In this document: positions 23,520 through 31,571 of the stretch, in pieces
Layout of the letters: each line of letters starts with the position of its first letter
How positions within the stretch are numbered: the stretch's first letter is position 1
Assembly (NCBI GenBank): GCA_035270925.1
Contig: DATESG010000007.1
Location: 1-34,581, forward strand
Length of the DNA stretch: 34,581 nucleotides
Direction of reading: 5' to 3'
Origin: DATESG01 sp035270925
GTDB taxonomy: Bacteria > Bacillota_I > Bacilli_A > RFN20 > CAG-826
Translations under genes and position numbers: made by a program
Notes under the pieces: model-generated
Databases searched by the model: none
What the model saw: the letters and a program-made list of their open reading frames with translations, nothing else
What the model was told of the DNA's origin: nothing

Positions 23520-24415
23520 TACTTTGCTTCTTCGGAGACATCCTTAAATATTTTTCGTTTAGGAAAAGGAATCAACATTCCCGCTTCCTTAATGTACACT
23601 TTATATTCAGGCCGCGTTTTTAAAATTTTCTTTTCCATTAAAGGGACGCTAATGAAGATAAACATTAGGGTCATAATTACTGGGGCGACGAGGACCAGAT
23701 CAAGCCCAAATTGTTGAACATAAAATAAATACACTCCCCACCAAACCATAATTTCGCCTAGATAGTTAGGATGACGTGAATATTTCCATAAACCATCCCG
23801 CATGATTTGACCTTTGTTGGAAAAATCATTTTTAAATCTTTGCATTTGTGTATCAGCCGTTAATTGAATAAAAGCCGCGAGTAAGATTGTGAACGCGCCA
23901 ATGATTGAATATACTCCGAAGTTAAGGTTAGTAGCTTCGACTAAGATTGTTGCGCCGACAAGTTGAGCATAGACGATAATTGTTGGAAAGAACATTACAG
24001 CGAGAAAGCTAATGAGCCAATACCATTTAGGGGCCATTTTTTGAAAGTTCTTATAACGCCAGTCGACATGCTTAAAGTCACTCCAAAGCTTAGCCCAGTT
24101 ATAGGTTAGGCGAATCGCCCATACACTAAGTGTGACTAATAGTAAGACTAAGGATAAACTCCAATTATTCTTTTCTAACATTAATAAAAGCAAAATTAGT
24201 GGAGGTATTACGCTCCAATATGGATCGTAGAGACTAGCGTTTTTTAGCAGCAGTGAAATAATCCAAATTAGAATCGTTGCCACTAAATCAGCGATTAGGA
24301 CACGATACACGAGTCCCATCGTGGATGGTAAAAACATATAGACAATCACTCCCGCTACAGCAACGAAGGCATAGACTGCTAAGATTGTTAGCAAAGATGA
24401 TGTTTTTTTACTCAT
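23519..24415 (-). CDS. DUF1295 membrane protein (steroid reductase / ICMT-like fold)
   Basis: Polytopic membrane protein of the DUF1295 family, which shares the fold of steroid 5-alpha-reductases and isoprenylcysteine methyltransferases. Diagnostic C-terminal motif: GLWKYSRHPNYLGEIMVWWGVY. About 8 hydrophobic segments. The start is set at 24415 because GCGAGGA lies just upstream of this ATG; the longer frame to 24475 has no ribosome binding site and runs over a terminator region. The product is then 298 residues. The substrate is unknown; an acyl-lipid or quinone-related reductase or methyltransferase is possible, and its neighbour is a quinone-stress operon. Confidence 0.85.
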   Translation of the reverse strand: MSKKTSSLLTILAVYAFVAVAGVIVYMFLPSTMGLVYRVLIADLVATILIWIISLLLKNASLYDPYWSVIPPLILLLLMLEKNNWSLSLVLLLVTLSVWAIRLTYNWAKLWSDFKHVDWRYKNFQKMAPKWYWLISFLAVMFFPTIIVYAQLVGATILVEATNLNFGVYSIIGAFTILLAAFIQLTADTQMQRFKNDFSNKGQIMRDGLWKYSRHPNYLGEIMVWWGVYLFYVQQFGLDLVLVAPVIMTLMFIFISVPLMEKKILKTRPEYKVYIKEAGMLIPFPKRKIFKDVSEEAK

Positions 24416-24458
24416 AATTTTCCTCGCTTTGTAAAAACAAACGTGAGTACATGATAAC

Positions 24459-24529
24459 AAAAAAGACCCAATCATGTCTATTCCTACTTCTTCTGAGTAA
24501 ATGAATAGGCTTATATAATGACGGGTCTT
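24459..24529 (-). terminator. Terminator of the mhq operon
   Basis: On the - strand AAGACCC (24529-24523) pairs with GGGTCTT (24469-24463) followed by TTTTTT. Inside, GAATAG-type arms (24508-24503 and 24483-24478) form a second stem. The result is a large two-part hairpin between mhqD and the DUF1295 gene. It could act as plain terminator or as a leader element for the DUF1295 gene. Confidence 0.65.
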
Positions 24530-24537
24530 AGTTATTA

Positions 24538-25131
24538 CTATTTAGAGATTATCTTGCTTGTACGTTCTAACTCTTCTTGGAGGAGTTCGTGCCCATGCTG
24601 ATGAACTAGCGTTTTAACGTCCATCTCACTGGCTTTAAGGTCGGCGACTAAGCGTTGAAAAAGTGAAGGTGAAATATATTGATCACTGATCCCACTTGTC
24701 ACAAATACTTTGATGTTGCCTTGTTTTACGAATGCAGCTTCTGGTCTGACCATCGACGGATGTAAGAGAATCAGATTCTTAAAATTAAGCTTATACATTC
24801 TTAACATACTTTGGATGATATTAGCGCCATTAGAGTATCCCACTAAAGATATTTCTTTATTCTGAAGTTTGTATTCACTAATTAGCTCCATCATTGTTGT
24901 ATAGACTTTTTCGGTTTGCGATATCAAGTTATCTAAATCAAATGTTCCATCTTCATGACGAATAAAATAGCGATTCATCCGCCATTGTTTGACGTCGCCT
25001 TCAATTGCAATAAGTGTGGCTTTAGGATCGAGCTTAACGCCAAGAAAGATCATTTCTTTAGCGTCTCCGCCTGTGCCATGAAATAGGATAAGGACGCGGT
25101 TATTGCTGCCGTCTTTTTTAATATGATACAT
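24538..25131 (-). CDS. mhqD: MhqD-like alpha/beta hydrolase
   Basis: Serine hydrolase of the phospholipase/carboxylesterase family, closest in pattern to B. subtilis MhqD of the methylhydroquinone regulon. The 197-residue product has LFHGTGGD (16-23) for the oxyanion region, nucleophile elbow GYSNGAN (S100), D150 (SGISDQY) and H181 (HGHEL). Its start overlaps the mhqR stop as TAATG. Its substrate in vivo is unknown. Confidence 0.88.
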   Translation of the reverse strand: MYHIKKDGSNNRVLILFHGTGGDAKEMIFLGVKLDPKATLIAIEGDVKQWRMNRYFIRHEDGTFDLDNLISQTEKVYTTMMELISEYKLQNKEISLVGYSNGANIIQSMLRMYKLNFKNLILLHPSMVRPEAAFVKQGNIKVFVTSGISDQYISPSLFQRLVADLKASEMDVKTLVHQHGHELLQEELERTSKIISK

Positions 25132-25562
25132 TATAAACTCTCCTCTAAAGAGCGACCTAACTTTTTAAGTAGTTCAACTAATGTCGCCTCTTCATCTTTT
25201 GTTAGTTGATCAAATTGTGCCCGCATGTGTTGATAGTGTTTTTCATAAGTTTTGATGAAAATTGCACGTCCTAAATCAGTGAGCGTTAATATTTTAACAC
25301 GTTGATCTTTAGGATTATTAACTTCTTTGATATATTCTTTGTTCACAAGTCTACTTACTACATAAGTCATTGAAGAGTTGGGAATTAGAACATAATTGAT
25401 CAATTCACTAACTGTCATATCACCTTTGTTGTAAAGACTTTCTAGTACGGCAAACTCATTAACCGGCAGGCCGGAACCGACCAAAGATTTCTTGATGTGC
25501 TTATTAAGATTCTTTTGCGTCTTAAAAAGCACGATTAACATTTTTAAATTATTTTCAGTCAT
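25131..25562 (-). CDS. mhqR: MarR-family regulator, MhqR-like
   Basis: Winged-helix repressor of 143 residues. The core PVNEFAVLESLYNKGDMTVSEL, given here as two parts PVNEFAVLES and LYNKGDMTVSEL, leads into the recognition helix (NSSMTYVVSRLVNKEY) and the wing (DQRVKILTLTDLG). B. subtilis MhqR responds to quinones and controls ring-cleaving dioxygenases and MhqD; here those functions flank it in one operon, which supports the assignment. It overlaps mhqO by 8 bases and mhqD by one. Probable autoregulation through the palindrome at 26587-26606. Confidence 0.85.
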   Translation of the reverse strand: MTENNLKMLIVLFKTQKNLNKHIKKSLVGSGLPVNEFAVLESLYNKGDMTVSELINYVLIPNSSMTYVVSRLVNKEYIKEVNNPKDQRVKILTLTDLGRAIFIKTYEKHYQHMRAQFDQLTKDEEATLVELLKKLGRSLEESL

Positions 25563-26556
25563 TAAAGTATTCTTTCTTAAACACTTTATTACTCCTTATG
25601 GTGTTTAAAGGTGTAAGAACACTTTCAATATATTGACGTTTATGCCGTAAATGTGGAGGAAGTGTAAGTTTCTCTCCAAGGTTTTCATAGCTTTCTTCAT
25701 CATCAATAAATCCTGGGCCGTCGGTTGCTAGTTCAAATAAAATGTTAGGATACACTCTTACGTAAAGTGATTTAAAGTAATAACGATCAACAAATCCTGA
25801 ATTAGGAAAATCAAGCGACTCAAATCGATTGGTCCATTCATCAAGCACCTCGCGGTCGGTAACTCTAAAGGCAACGTGGTGAACACCCCCATATCCTTGG
25901 CGGGCTCTAGTTAATTCATTTGAATGCTCGACAATAACACTGGCGCCATTTCCTCCTTCACCCATATAAAATAAATGTAGTTTGCCTTCACTGGCAATTT
26001 TTCTCATATTCATAACGTCAATCAGCGCATCTTTCATCATCGTATAATTAGAAACTCGTAAGAAGATTGGACCAAGTCCAAGGATGGCGAATTCATCAGG
26101 GACTGGTCCCTTATACCAGGGTTCTCCGGCTCCAACACCTACGTTATTTTGATCAGAAATCAATGCATACTTCTGTGTGTCAAAATCCTCAAACAGAATA
26201 ACTTTATGGCCAAATAAAGTCTCAACTGGTTCATGAGCAACCTTATAATGCTCAAATCTCTTGAGCCAATAATCAATCGCAGCATCACTACTTACCCTAA
26301 AGGTTGTCCGTGAGATATCATCAGTTCCTTCGACGTGTTGGCTCGCTCCTTTAAAATCAAAGAAAGTCATGTCCGTTCCTGGATTACCTCTATCATCCGC
26401 AAAGAATAAGTGATAGGTCCTGATATCGTCTTGATTGACGTTTTTCTTAACTAATCTTAATCCTAATGTGTTTGTATAAAAATCATAAATTTTTTCGGCA
26501 CTACTAGTGATCGCGGTTACATGATGCAACCCTTTAATTGAATGTTTTTCGTTCAT
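25555..26556 (-). CDS. mhqO: Ring-cleaving dioxygenase, glyoxalase/VOC family (MhqA/E/O-like)
   Basis: Predicted extradiol-type dioxygenase that opens hydroquinone or catechol rings. The 333-residue product has two VOC halves: GLHHVTAI (9-16) opens the first, and GVHHVAFRV (224-232) the second, with LFELATDGPG (273-282) supplying E275. H11/H12, H226/H227 and E275 are the likely metal ligands. GDMTFFDF-like text follows the first half, as in MhqO. Preceded by AGGGAGA and the operator-bearing promoter. It ends in TGA, within the mhqR start region. Confidence 0.88.
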   Translation of the reverse strand: MNEKHSIKGLHHVTAITSSAEKIYDFYTNTLGLRLVKKNVNQDDIRTYHLFFADDRGNPGTDMTFFDFKGASQHVEGTDDISRTTFRVSSDAAIDYWLKRFEHYKVAHEPVETLFGHKVILFEDFDTQKYALISDQNNVGVGAGEPWYKGPVPDEFAILGLGPIFLRVSNYTMMKDALIDVMNMRKIASEGKLHLFYMGEGGNGASVIVEHSNELTRARQGYGGVHHVAFRVTDREVLDEWTNRFESLDFPNSGFVDRYYFKSLYVRVYPNILFELATDGPGFIDDEESYENLGEKLTLPPHLRHKRQYIESVLTPLNTIRSNKVFKKEYFND

Positions 26557-26583
26557 GTTTGTTTCTCCCTTTTAACTATAGAC

Positions 26584-26612
26584 ATTTTATTTCGAATTGG
26601 TAATAATTACAA
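26584..26612 (-). promoter_or_regulatory. mhq operon promoter with operator filling the spacer
   Basis: On the - strand TTGTAA (26612-26607), exactly 17 bases, TAAAAT (26589-26584). The spacer and first bases of the -10 form a 20-base imperfect palindrome, TTATTTCGAATTGGTAATAA (26587-26606 on +), matching its own complement at 16 of 20 positions and centred on AATT. It resembles the general shape of MarR-family operators and is the best candidate for MhqR binding. Confidence 0.65.
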
Positions 26613-26654
26613 GATAGACGCTTTTAAACCTTCTCTCGCTAAATCAGCGGTATC

Positions 26655-26688
26655 CAAAAAATAAAAGACCTGCATCTATATGCAGGTC
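26655..26688 (-). terminator. Terminator of the canonical glutathione peroxidase gene
   Basis: On the - strand a 9-bp stem (GACCTGCAT with ATGCAGGTC; 26688-26680 and 26675-26667) with a 4-base loop, then TTTTATTTTTT. It begins 8 bases after the gpx stop. Confidence 0.9.
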
Positions 26689-26695
26689 AGTTGTT

Positions 26696-27211
26696 CTATA
26701 GTAATTTTTGAATAAACTTTTCTAAATTTTTTGGTTCAAATCCAGGTGCGAAGCGATGGACGACATTTCCTTCTTTATCAATTAGAAACTTTGTGAAGTT
26801 CCACTTGATTGAACCTTTTTTGCTAAATAGTTTTTCATGTAGTTTGACTATTTCTTGTGGATAATCTTCGACGATTTCTTGTTTTAAAAAGGAAAATAAA
26901 GGAGCTTCATTTTTCCCGTTAACATCAACTTTACCAAAGGTTTCAAATTTGGTGTTGAACTTCATTTGGCAAAAGTTCGCTAATTCTTCGTTTGAGCCGG
27001 GGGCTTGATTTAGAAATTGATTGGATGGGAAGTCTAATACTTCAAAACCTTCCGCTTTATATTTTTCATAAAGGGCCTCAATTCCTTCATATTGACCTGT
27101 ATAGCCACATCTAGTTGCCGAGTTAAAAATAAGGAGGACCTTCCCCTTGTACTTTTTGAGTTCTACCTCGCCTCCTCTAATATTTAATACCTTAATGTCA
27201 TAAAATTTCAT
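26696..27211 (-). CDS. Glutathione peroxidase family protein, canonical
   Basis: GPx-family peroxidase of 171 residues with the full catalytic set: C35 (ATRCGYTGQY), Q65 (FPSNQF), W137 and N138 (IKWNFTKF), plus resolving-type C81 (NFCQMKF), which predicts thioredoxin-dependent turnover. ACAGGAGA precedes the start. It is a single-gene unit with its own terminator. It is the normal paralogue of the divergent protein at 21215-21700. Confidence 0.95.
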   Translation of the reverse strand: MKFYDIKVLNIRGGEVELKKYKGKVLLIFNSATRCGYTGQYEGIEALYEKYKAEGFEVLDFPSNQFLNQAPGSNEELANFCQMKFNTKFETFGKVDVNGKNEAPLFSFLKQEIVEDYPQEIVKLHEKLFSKKGSIKWNFTKFLIDKEGNVVHRFAPGFEPKNLEKFIQKLL

Positions 27212-27222
27212 AATATTCTCCT

Positions 27223-27236
27223 GTTATTATGATAAC
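27223..27236 (-). promoter_or_regulatory. Palindrome just upstream of gpx
   Basis: GTTATTATGATAAC is an inverted repeat matching at 12 of 14 positions, directly before the ribosome binding site of the peroxidase gene and over its likely -10. It might be an operator for a peroxide or metal sensor, but its length differs from the 15-base PerR box. Confidence 0.35.
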
Positions 27237-27439
27237 TGAAAATTTTGATAATGTCTTTTTAAGTACATTGTATTAATTACAGGGTTTATGATTTTAACGG
27301 TGTAAAGAAGTCACTGGCAAGCATAAAAGTGGATTCACATTTTTTTTGGCTACGAGATATGTCTAAGTTGATATTGCTAAAACAGTGCGATAATCAGGTA
27401 AATATTAAGGTTTTACATAGCCTAAGGCGTGAACTTACA

Positions 27440-27468
27440 TTGTCAAAAATCCTTTACTATGATAAAAT
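27440..27468 (+). promoter_or_regulatory. Promoter of the TetR-family gene
   Basis: TTGTCA at 27440-27445, 17 bases, TAAAAT at 27463-27468 with TG extension. CAAAGGATG-type ribosome binding site follows before the start at 27503. The rest of 27240-27440 shows no gene. Confidence 0.8.
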
Positions 27469-27502
27469 CGGTTAGCATGATGAAAATATCAAAGGATGTT
27501 CT

Positions 27503-28111
27503 ATGATTAATAAAAAGATTGAAAAACTCACCAAAGGCCAAGCAACTTCGAAAAAGATTTTAAAATCGGCGGGTGAACTTTTTTATAAGCATGGTTATCA
27601 AAGCACAACTGTTGCCAATATCGCTGATAAGGCCGGCGTTGCGGTGGGAACCTTTTATCTTTATTATAAAGATAAGTACACCATCTATGAAACTGTCCTA
27701 ACGAACTATCAACGTGACATCCGGCATCATATTCAAGAAGCAATTAAAGACGCGACAACAAGAAAAGAACGTGAAAGACTTGGTCTTCGGGCCTGGCTCA
27801 AATTTGTCGCCACTAACCACCACGTTTATCGTGTTATTTGGGAATCTTTATTTGTGGAGCCAGACTTATTCAAAAATTATTACACTAAATTCGGCGAGTC
27901 CTATGCGGTTGCACTTAAAAAAGACGGAATCCTCGCCGATGAAGATATTGACCTTAAAACTGTCGCCTTTATGCTAATGGGTATTTCTAACTTTGTCGGG
28001 CTTCGTACCCTATTTGAAAATAAGCATGATGATGCCGCAATCGATAAAATTTGTGATGATGTTATTAAAGTTTTGGATCGCGATTTATTCAAAAATCCCT
28101 TAGCTGATTAG
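27503..28111 (+). CDS. TetR/AcrR-family regulator
   Basis: A 202-residue transcriptional regulator. The N-terminal helix-turn-helix is clear: LKSAGELFYKHGYQSTTVANIADKAG, quoted in two parts as LKSAGELFYKHGYQ (20-33) and STTVANIADKAG (34-45), then GTFYLYYKDKY. The helical C-terminal ligand domain (about 60-200) gives no ligand clue. It converges with the epimerase gene, the two stop codons sharing bases 28108-28111, so it is not co-transcribed with it. Target unknown. Confidence 0.93.
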   Translation: MINKKIEKLTKGQATSKKILKSAGELFYKHGYQSTTVANIADKAGVAVGTFYLYYKDKYTIYETVLTNYQRDIRHHIQEAIKDATTRKERERLGLRAWLKFVATNHHVYRVIWESLFVEPDLFKNYYTKFGESYAVALKKDGILADEDIDLKTVAFMLMGISNFVGLRTLFENKHDDAAIDKICDDVIKVLDRDLFKNPLAD

Positions 28112-29148
28112 TAATTATCTTTAATATACTTTTTGACCTTTTTATTTTTGATTCGTCCTTCAAGATACAGCCACTTAATTGTGGCTTTTATTGTTTCCGC
28201 AAAAGGCGTCTTAGTATATCCAAGTTCGGTTTCGGCCTTTAAAGAAGAAAAGTTAGCATTACTTTGAAGTGTATATAGTGAATACTTGGAATATATCGGT
28301 GGTTTTCCCCGTAATTTATAATAGAACTCTGCTAGTGGAGCAAATAGCTTCGCGAACCAAGAAGGTAGTATATTGACCACGGTTGTTTTACCAGATAATT
28401 GCCTGAGGGTATCAAAAAATTGCTTCAAGTCGATACGATGTCCAGCAAGAATGTAGCTCTCCCCTCTTCTTCCAAGTAGAGCGGCCTCGCATACACCTTT
28501 AGCCACATCGCGGGAATCAACGAAATCGTAAGCACCCTTAACTCTCGAAGTAAGATATCCATTTAGATAGTCCTCAATCATCATTGTTAAATGACCATTA
28601 CCCAAATCACCAGGTCCAACAATTCCGGACGGATGGACCAAAACAATATTTAAGCCCGTTTTTGCTTGCTTTTTAACAAAGGAAGACGTCTTTGCTTTCG
28701 ACTTTGCATATTCACCAACTACATCCTTTTCGTTAAAAATTTCTGGTTCAAAAACCATCTCGCCTTCGGCTTGTTCTTTAATTGCATGGACACTGGACAC
28801 ATAAACCATTTTAAATAGTCCGTTTTTTTGAAACAACTTAACAATGTTCCGAGTGCCTTCATAGTTGACTTTATATAATAATTCTAAGTTTTTGTCGGTA
28901 ATCGAGACAATTCCCGCACAATGGATTAAATAAGTTTCATCGGGATCTTCGACTGTGAAAAACGAAGTAAGTGAGGCAGGTACCGTTACGTTTCCCTTAA
29001 CCACTTCAACCCCTAAATCCACTAGTCTTTTCGGATCATCATTATTAAGGATTAAAGCCCTAACGTTATAATTTTCACTCTTTAAAAATAGGCATATATT
29101 GTATCCTAAATGGCCATTAGCGCCCGTTACTAGAAATAGTTTTGGCAT
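28108..29148 (-). CDS. NAD(P)-dependent epimerase/dehydratase (extended SDR)
   Basis: Atypical or extended short-chain dehydrogenase, in the style of dihydroflavonol-reductase-like proteins. The NAD(P) loop is TGANGHLG (8-15), and the active site is S118/S119 with Y147-x3-K151 (EYAKSK). The start at 29148 is chosen because AAGGTG stands 5 bases upstream, whereas the longer frame to 29187 has none and overlaps the promoter. The product is then 346 residues. The substrate is unknown. Confidence 0.9.
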   Translation of the reverse strand: MPKLFLVTGANGHLGYNICLFLKSENYNVRALILNNDDPKRLVDLGVEVVKGNVTVPASLTSFFTVEDPDETYLIHCAGIVSITDKNLELLYKVNYEGTRNIVKLFQKNGLFKMVYVSSVHAIKEQAEGEMVFEPEIFNEKDVVGEYAKSKAKTSSFVKKQAKTGLNIVLVHPSGIVGPGDLGNGHLTMMIEDYLNGYLTSRVKGAYDFVDSRDVAKGVCEAALLGRRGESYILAGHRIDLKQFFDTLRQLSGKTTVVNILPSWFAKLFAPLAEFYYKLRGKPPIYSKYSLYTLQSNANFSSLKAETELGYTKTPFAETIKATIKWLYLEGRIKNKKVKKYIKDNY

Positions 29149-29169
29149 AACATCACCTTCTTTGATTCT

Positions 29170-29198
29170 ATTGTAGTTAACAAGCAATCAAATAACAA
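29170..29198 (-). promoter_or_regulatory. Promoter of the epimerase gene
   Basis: On the - strand TTGTTA (29198-29193), a 17-base spacer and TACAAT (29175-29170), about 21 bases before the chosen start. Confidence 0.6.
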
Positions 29199-29262
29199 GA
29201 AAGACAGTTATAATTCAATCATAACCATGAGTTAAAAATTTTAAATGTTATATAGCTAAGTA

Positions 29263-30183
29263 TTATTTGTTATTTTCTGGCGATAATGGATTGACATGAA
29301 CCATCGTTTTTTTGACCACTGGTACGGAAAACTTTATTTCTGTTACGATTTTTTCGGCGAGACTGTGAGCTTGATTTAGGCTCATATCACCAGGCATCGC
29401 AATTTCTAAATCGACAAAACATTTGACTCCATGAATTCTGGTGATTAGGACATCAATTTGGTTTTTATTCACAATTCTAGTAATTGCTTTTATGATTGCG
29501 TCAACTGTTTCTTTATCCGCTGACTCATCAACGAGTTGATTCATCGAAGCGAGAACAATTCCGACTGCAACACGAATAATAAAACCGGCAATTAAAATAG
29601 AACCGACCTGGTCTAAGTATGGGGCACCTAGCATAGAACCAATAACAGCAACTAAACCACTCATTGTTGAAAAAATGTCGCCAAAATGATTTAACTCATC
29701 AGCTTTTAGAATCGGAGAGTTGTGTTTTTTGGCCATATATTTAGTTTTGACATAAATAATGACTTTTATGATTATGGCAACAGTTATTCCCACTAATGCC
29801 CAATAGTTTGGTGTTTGCAGCTCAGTCCCAACTTTAAAATACTCAATTAAACTTGTAACGCTACTTCTAATTAACTCGATTGCCGCAAATAAAATGATGG
29901 CGGCCACAATTAATGCGAAGAAGCTTTCAAATCGTTCATGGCCATATGGATGGTCTTTATCAGCTTTCTTCGCACTTAGTTTCACACCAATGATGCCAAC
30001 AATCGAAGCAAATATATCGGAAATTGAGTTTACTGCGTCGGAGATAAGGGCAAAGCTGGAACCAATAATTCCAGTTACGAGTTTGATAATTGAGAGCACG
30101 ACATTCCATGCTAATGTTTTAAGCATGAATTTCTCTATCGTTATTGCACGTTTGAGATCTTTATCAATTTGAACATCCTTCAT
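29263..30183 (-). CDS. Cation diffusion facilitator exporter, non-zinc-type site
   Basis: Metal/proton antiporter of the CDF family, 306 residues: six transmembrane helices (about 22-210) and a cytoplasmic ferredoxin-like domain (about 215-300). In helix 2 the site-A pair is N52-x3-D56 (VNSISD), and in helix 5 it is N165-x3-D169 (LNHFGD). Zinc exporters such as YiiP have D-x3-D and H-x3-D there, and manganese CDFs lack the His, so Mn2+ (or Fe2+) is more likely than Zn2+; this is inferred. Its start overlaps the rlmD stop as ATGA, so it belongs to the metG-rlmD transcript. Confidence 0.92.
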   Translation of the reverse strand: MKDVQIDKDLKRAITIEKFMLKTLAWNVVLSIIKLVTGIIGSSFALISDAVNSISDIFASIVGIIGVKLSAKKADKDHPYGHERFESFFALIVAAIILFAAIELIRSSVTSLIEYFKVGTELQTPNYWALVGITVAIIIKVIIYVKTKYMAKKHNSPILKADELNHFGDIFSTMSGLVAVIGSMLGAPYLDQVGSILIAGFIIRVAVGIVLASMNQLVDESADKETVDAIIKAITRIVNKNQIDVLITRIHGVKCFVDLEIAMPGDMSLNQAHSLAEKIVTEIKFSVPVVKKTMVHVNPLSPENNK

Positions 30184-31568
30184 GCAGAAATTCTCCCTAA
30201 AACTCTAATTCTCGTTTTAAAACTAAGATGGACGATGGATTCCACATGATAAGTTCTAGAAAACATATCGACAACGACAAGTTTTTCAACTTTATAAAGT
30301 TCGCTTAAAAGTGCAACGTCCCGTGCTAAAGTAGCGGGGTCACAAGATATGTAAACAATACTCTTTGCTTTTAATTTAAGCAATCCGGAAATAAACTTTG
30401 CATCCAATCCTTTACGTGGTGGATCAACAAAGACAGTATCAATCTTAACCTGTTTTTCTTCTAATTTTAGGATGAAGTCACCAGCATCTGCTTCGTGAAA
30501 TTCAATGTTTTTAATGTCGTTAATTAAGGCATTGTGTTTAGCGTCGTTGACTGCTTGCCTGACGACCTCAACACCAATTACTTTATGCACATGCTTGGCC
30601 AAAATCATGCCAATTGTACCAATGCCCGAATATGCATCCAATACGGTTTCATCAATCTTTAGATTTGCAATTTCAATGGCTTTTTGATAGAGTTTTTCCG
30701 TTTGTTTGACGTTAACTTGATAAAAGGATTTGCTAGAAATAGAGAATTCAAGCCCACATAATTTATCCTTGATTTTACCCGAGCCAGAGACGACTATTTC
30801 CTTGTTGCCGAGCACGACATTAGTTTCGCTTAAATTAATATTTTGAATCAAAGTAGTGATTTCTGGATGGGCTTGTAAGAGTGATTTTGTGAATATGTCC
30901 CAGTCTGGAAGTGTTTCTTTATTAGTGATAATGACAACCATTATTTCGTCATAATAATAAGAAGTTCTAATCATTATTTTTCTAATATCACCTTTAAGGT
31001 TATCTTCATCATATGGATCATAGGCTAATTCTTTCATCAAGTCTTTAATTGTGTGAATAATCGGGGCGCTACGCTTATCTTCAATATAACATTGGTCCAT
31101 CGCGACAATTTCGTGTGACCGGTAACGGTAAAAACCGTGGATAAGATTTTTACGTTTATCGTAACCAATTGGCATAATAATCTTATTACGATAATGATAA
31201 GGATCGTCACTACCTAGGACTTCATCAACTTCTAAATCCATTTTTGCGATATTATGAAAAGCTCTTCTAACTTTGCTTTTTTTGTATTCTAGTTCCTTTT
31301 TGTAGTCTAAATGTTGAAATTGACAGCCTCCACAGGCTGTCGCAATTGGACATAAAGGTTGTATTCTATCTGGTGATATTTTTAGTAATTTAACAATTTT
31401 ACCGACCAAGAAACTTTTTTTAACAAAAGTAATTTCCACTTCAGCCTCTTCGCCTATGATTAGATTTTGCACAAAGATTGTAAAACCATCAATTTTGGCG
31501 ACACCTAATCCGTCATGTGTATAATCGATGCCGATGACTTGGTGTTTTTGGCCAACTCTATATTCCAT
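30180..31568 (-). CDS. rlmD: 23S rRNA (uracil-5-)-methyltransferase, RumA/RlmD family
   Basis: SAM-dependent enzyme that makes 5-methyluridine in 23S rRNA; in B. subtilis a single enzyme, RlmCD, modifies two sites. The 462-residue product has an N-terminal TRAM domain (about 5-60), the iron-sulfur ligands C73, C79, C82 (CPIATACGGC) and C160, the SAM loop DAYSGIG (311-317), VDPPRKG (381-387) and nucleophile C409 (YISCDPATLARD). It follows metG by 3 bases and overlaps the CDF gene. TGA stop. Confidence 0.95.
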   Translation of the reverse strand: MEYRVGQKHQVIGIDYTHDGLGVAKIDGFTIFVQNLIIGEEAEVEITFVKKSFLVGKIVKLLKISPDRIQPLCPIATACGGCQFQHLDYKKELEYKKSKVRRAFHNIAKMDLEVDEVLGSDDPYHYRNKIIMPIGYDKRKNLIHGFYRYRSHEIVAMDQCYIEDKRSAPIIHTIKDLMKELAYDPYDEDNLKGDIRKIMIRTSYYYDEIMVVIITNKETLPDWDIFTKSLLQAHPEITTLIQNINLSETNVVLGNKEIVVSGSGKIKDKLCGLEFSISSKSFYQVNVKQTEKLYQKAIEIANLKIDETVLDAYSGIGTIGMILAKHVHKVIGVEVVRQAVNDAKHNALINDIKNIEFHEADAGDFILKLEEKQVKIDTVFVDPPRKGLDAKFISGLLKLKAKSIVYISCDPATLARDVALLSELYKVEKLVVVDMFSRTYHVESIVHLSFKTRIRVLGRISA

Positions 31569-31571
31569 ATT

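Noticed and set aside
26725..26750. tRNA T-loop-like text (GGTTCAAATCCAGG)
   Set aside because: It lies in the coding sequence of the canonical gpx, and no acceptor or anticodon arms pair around it.
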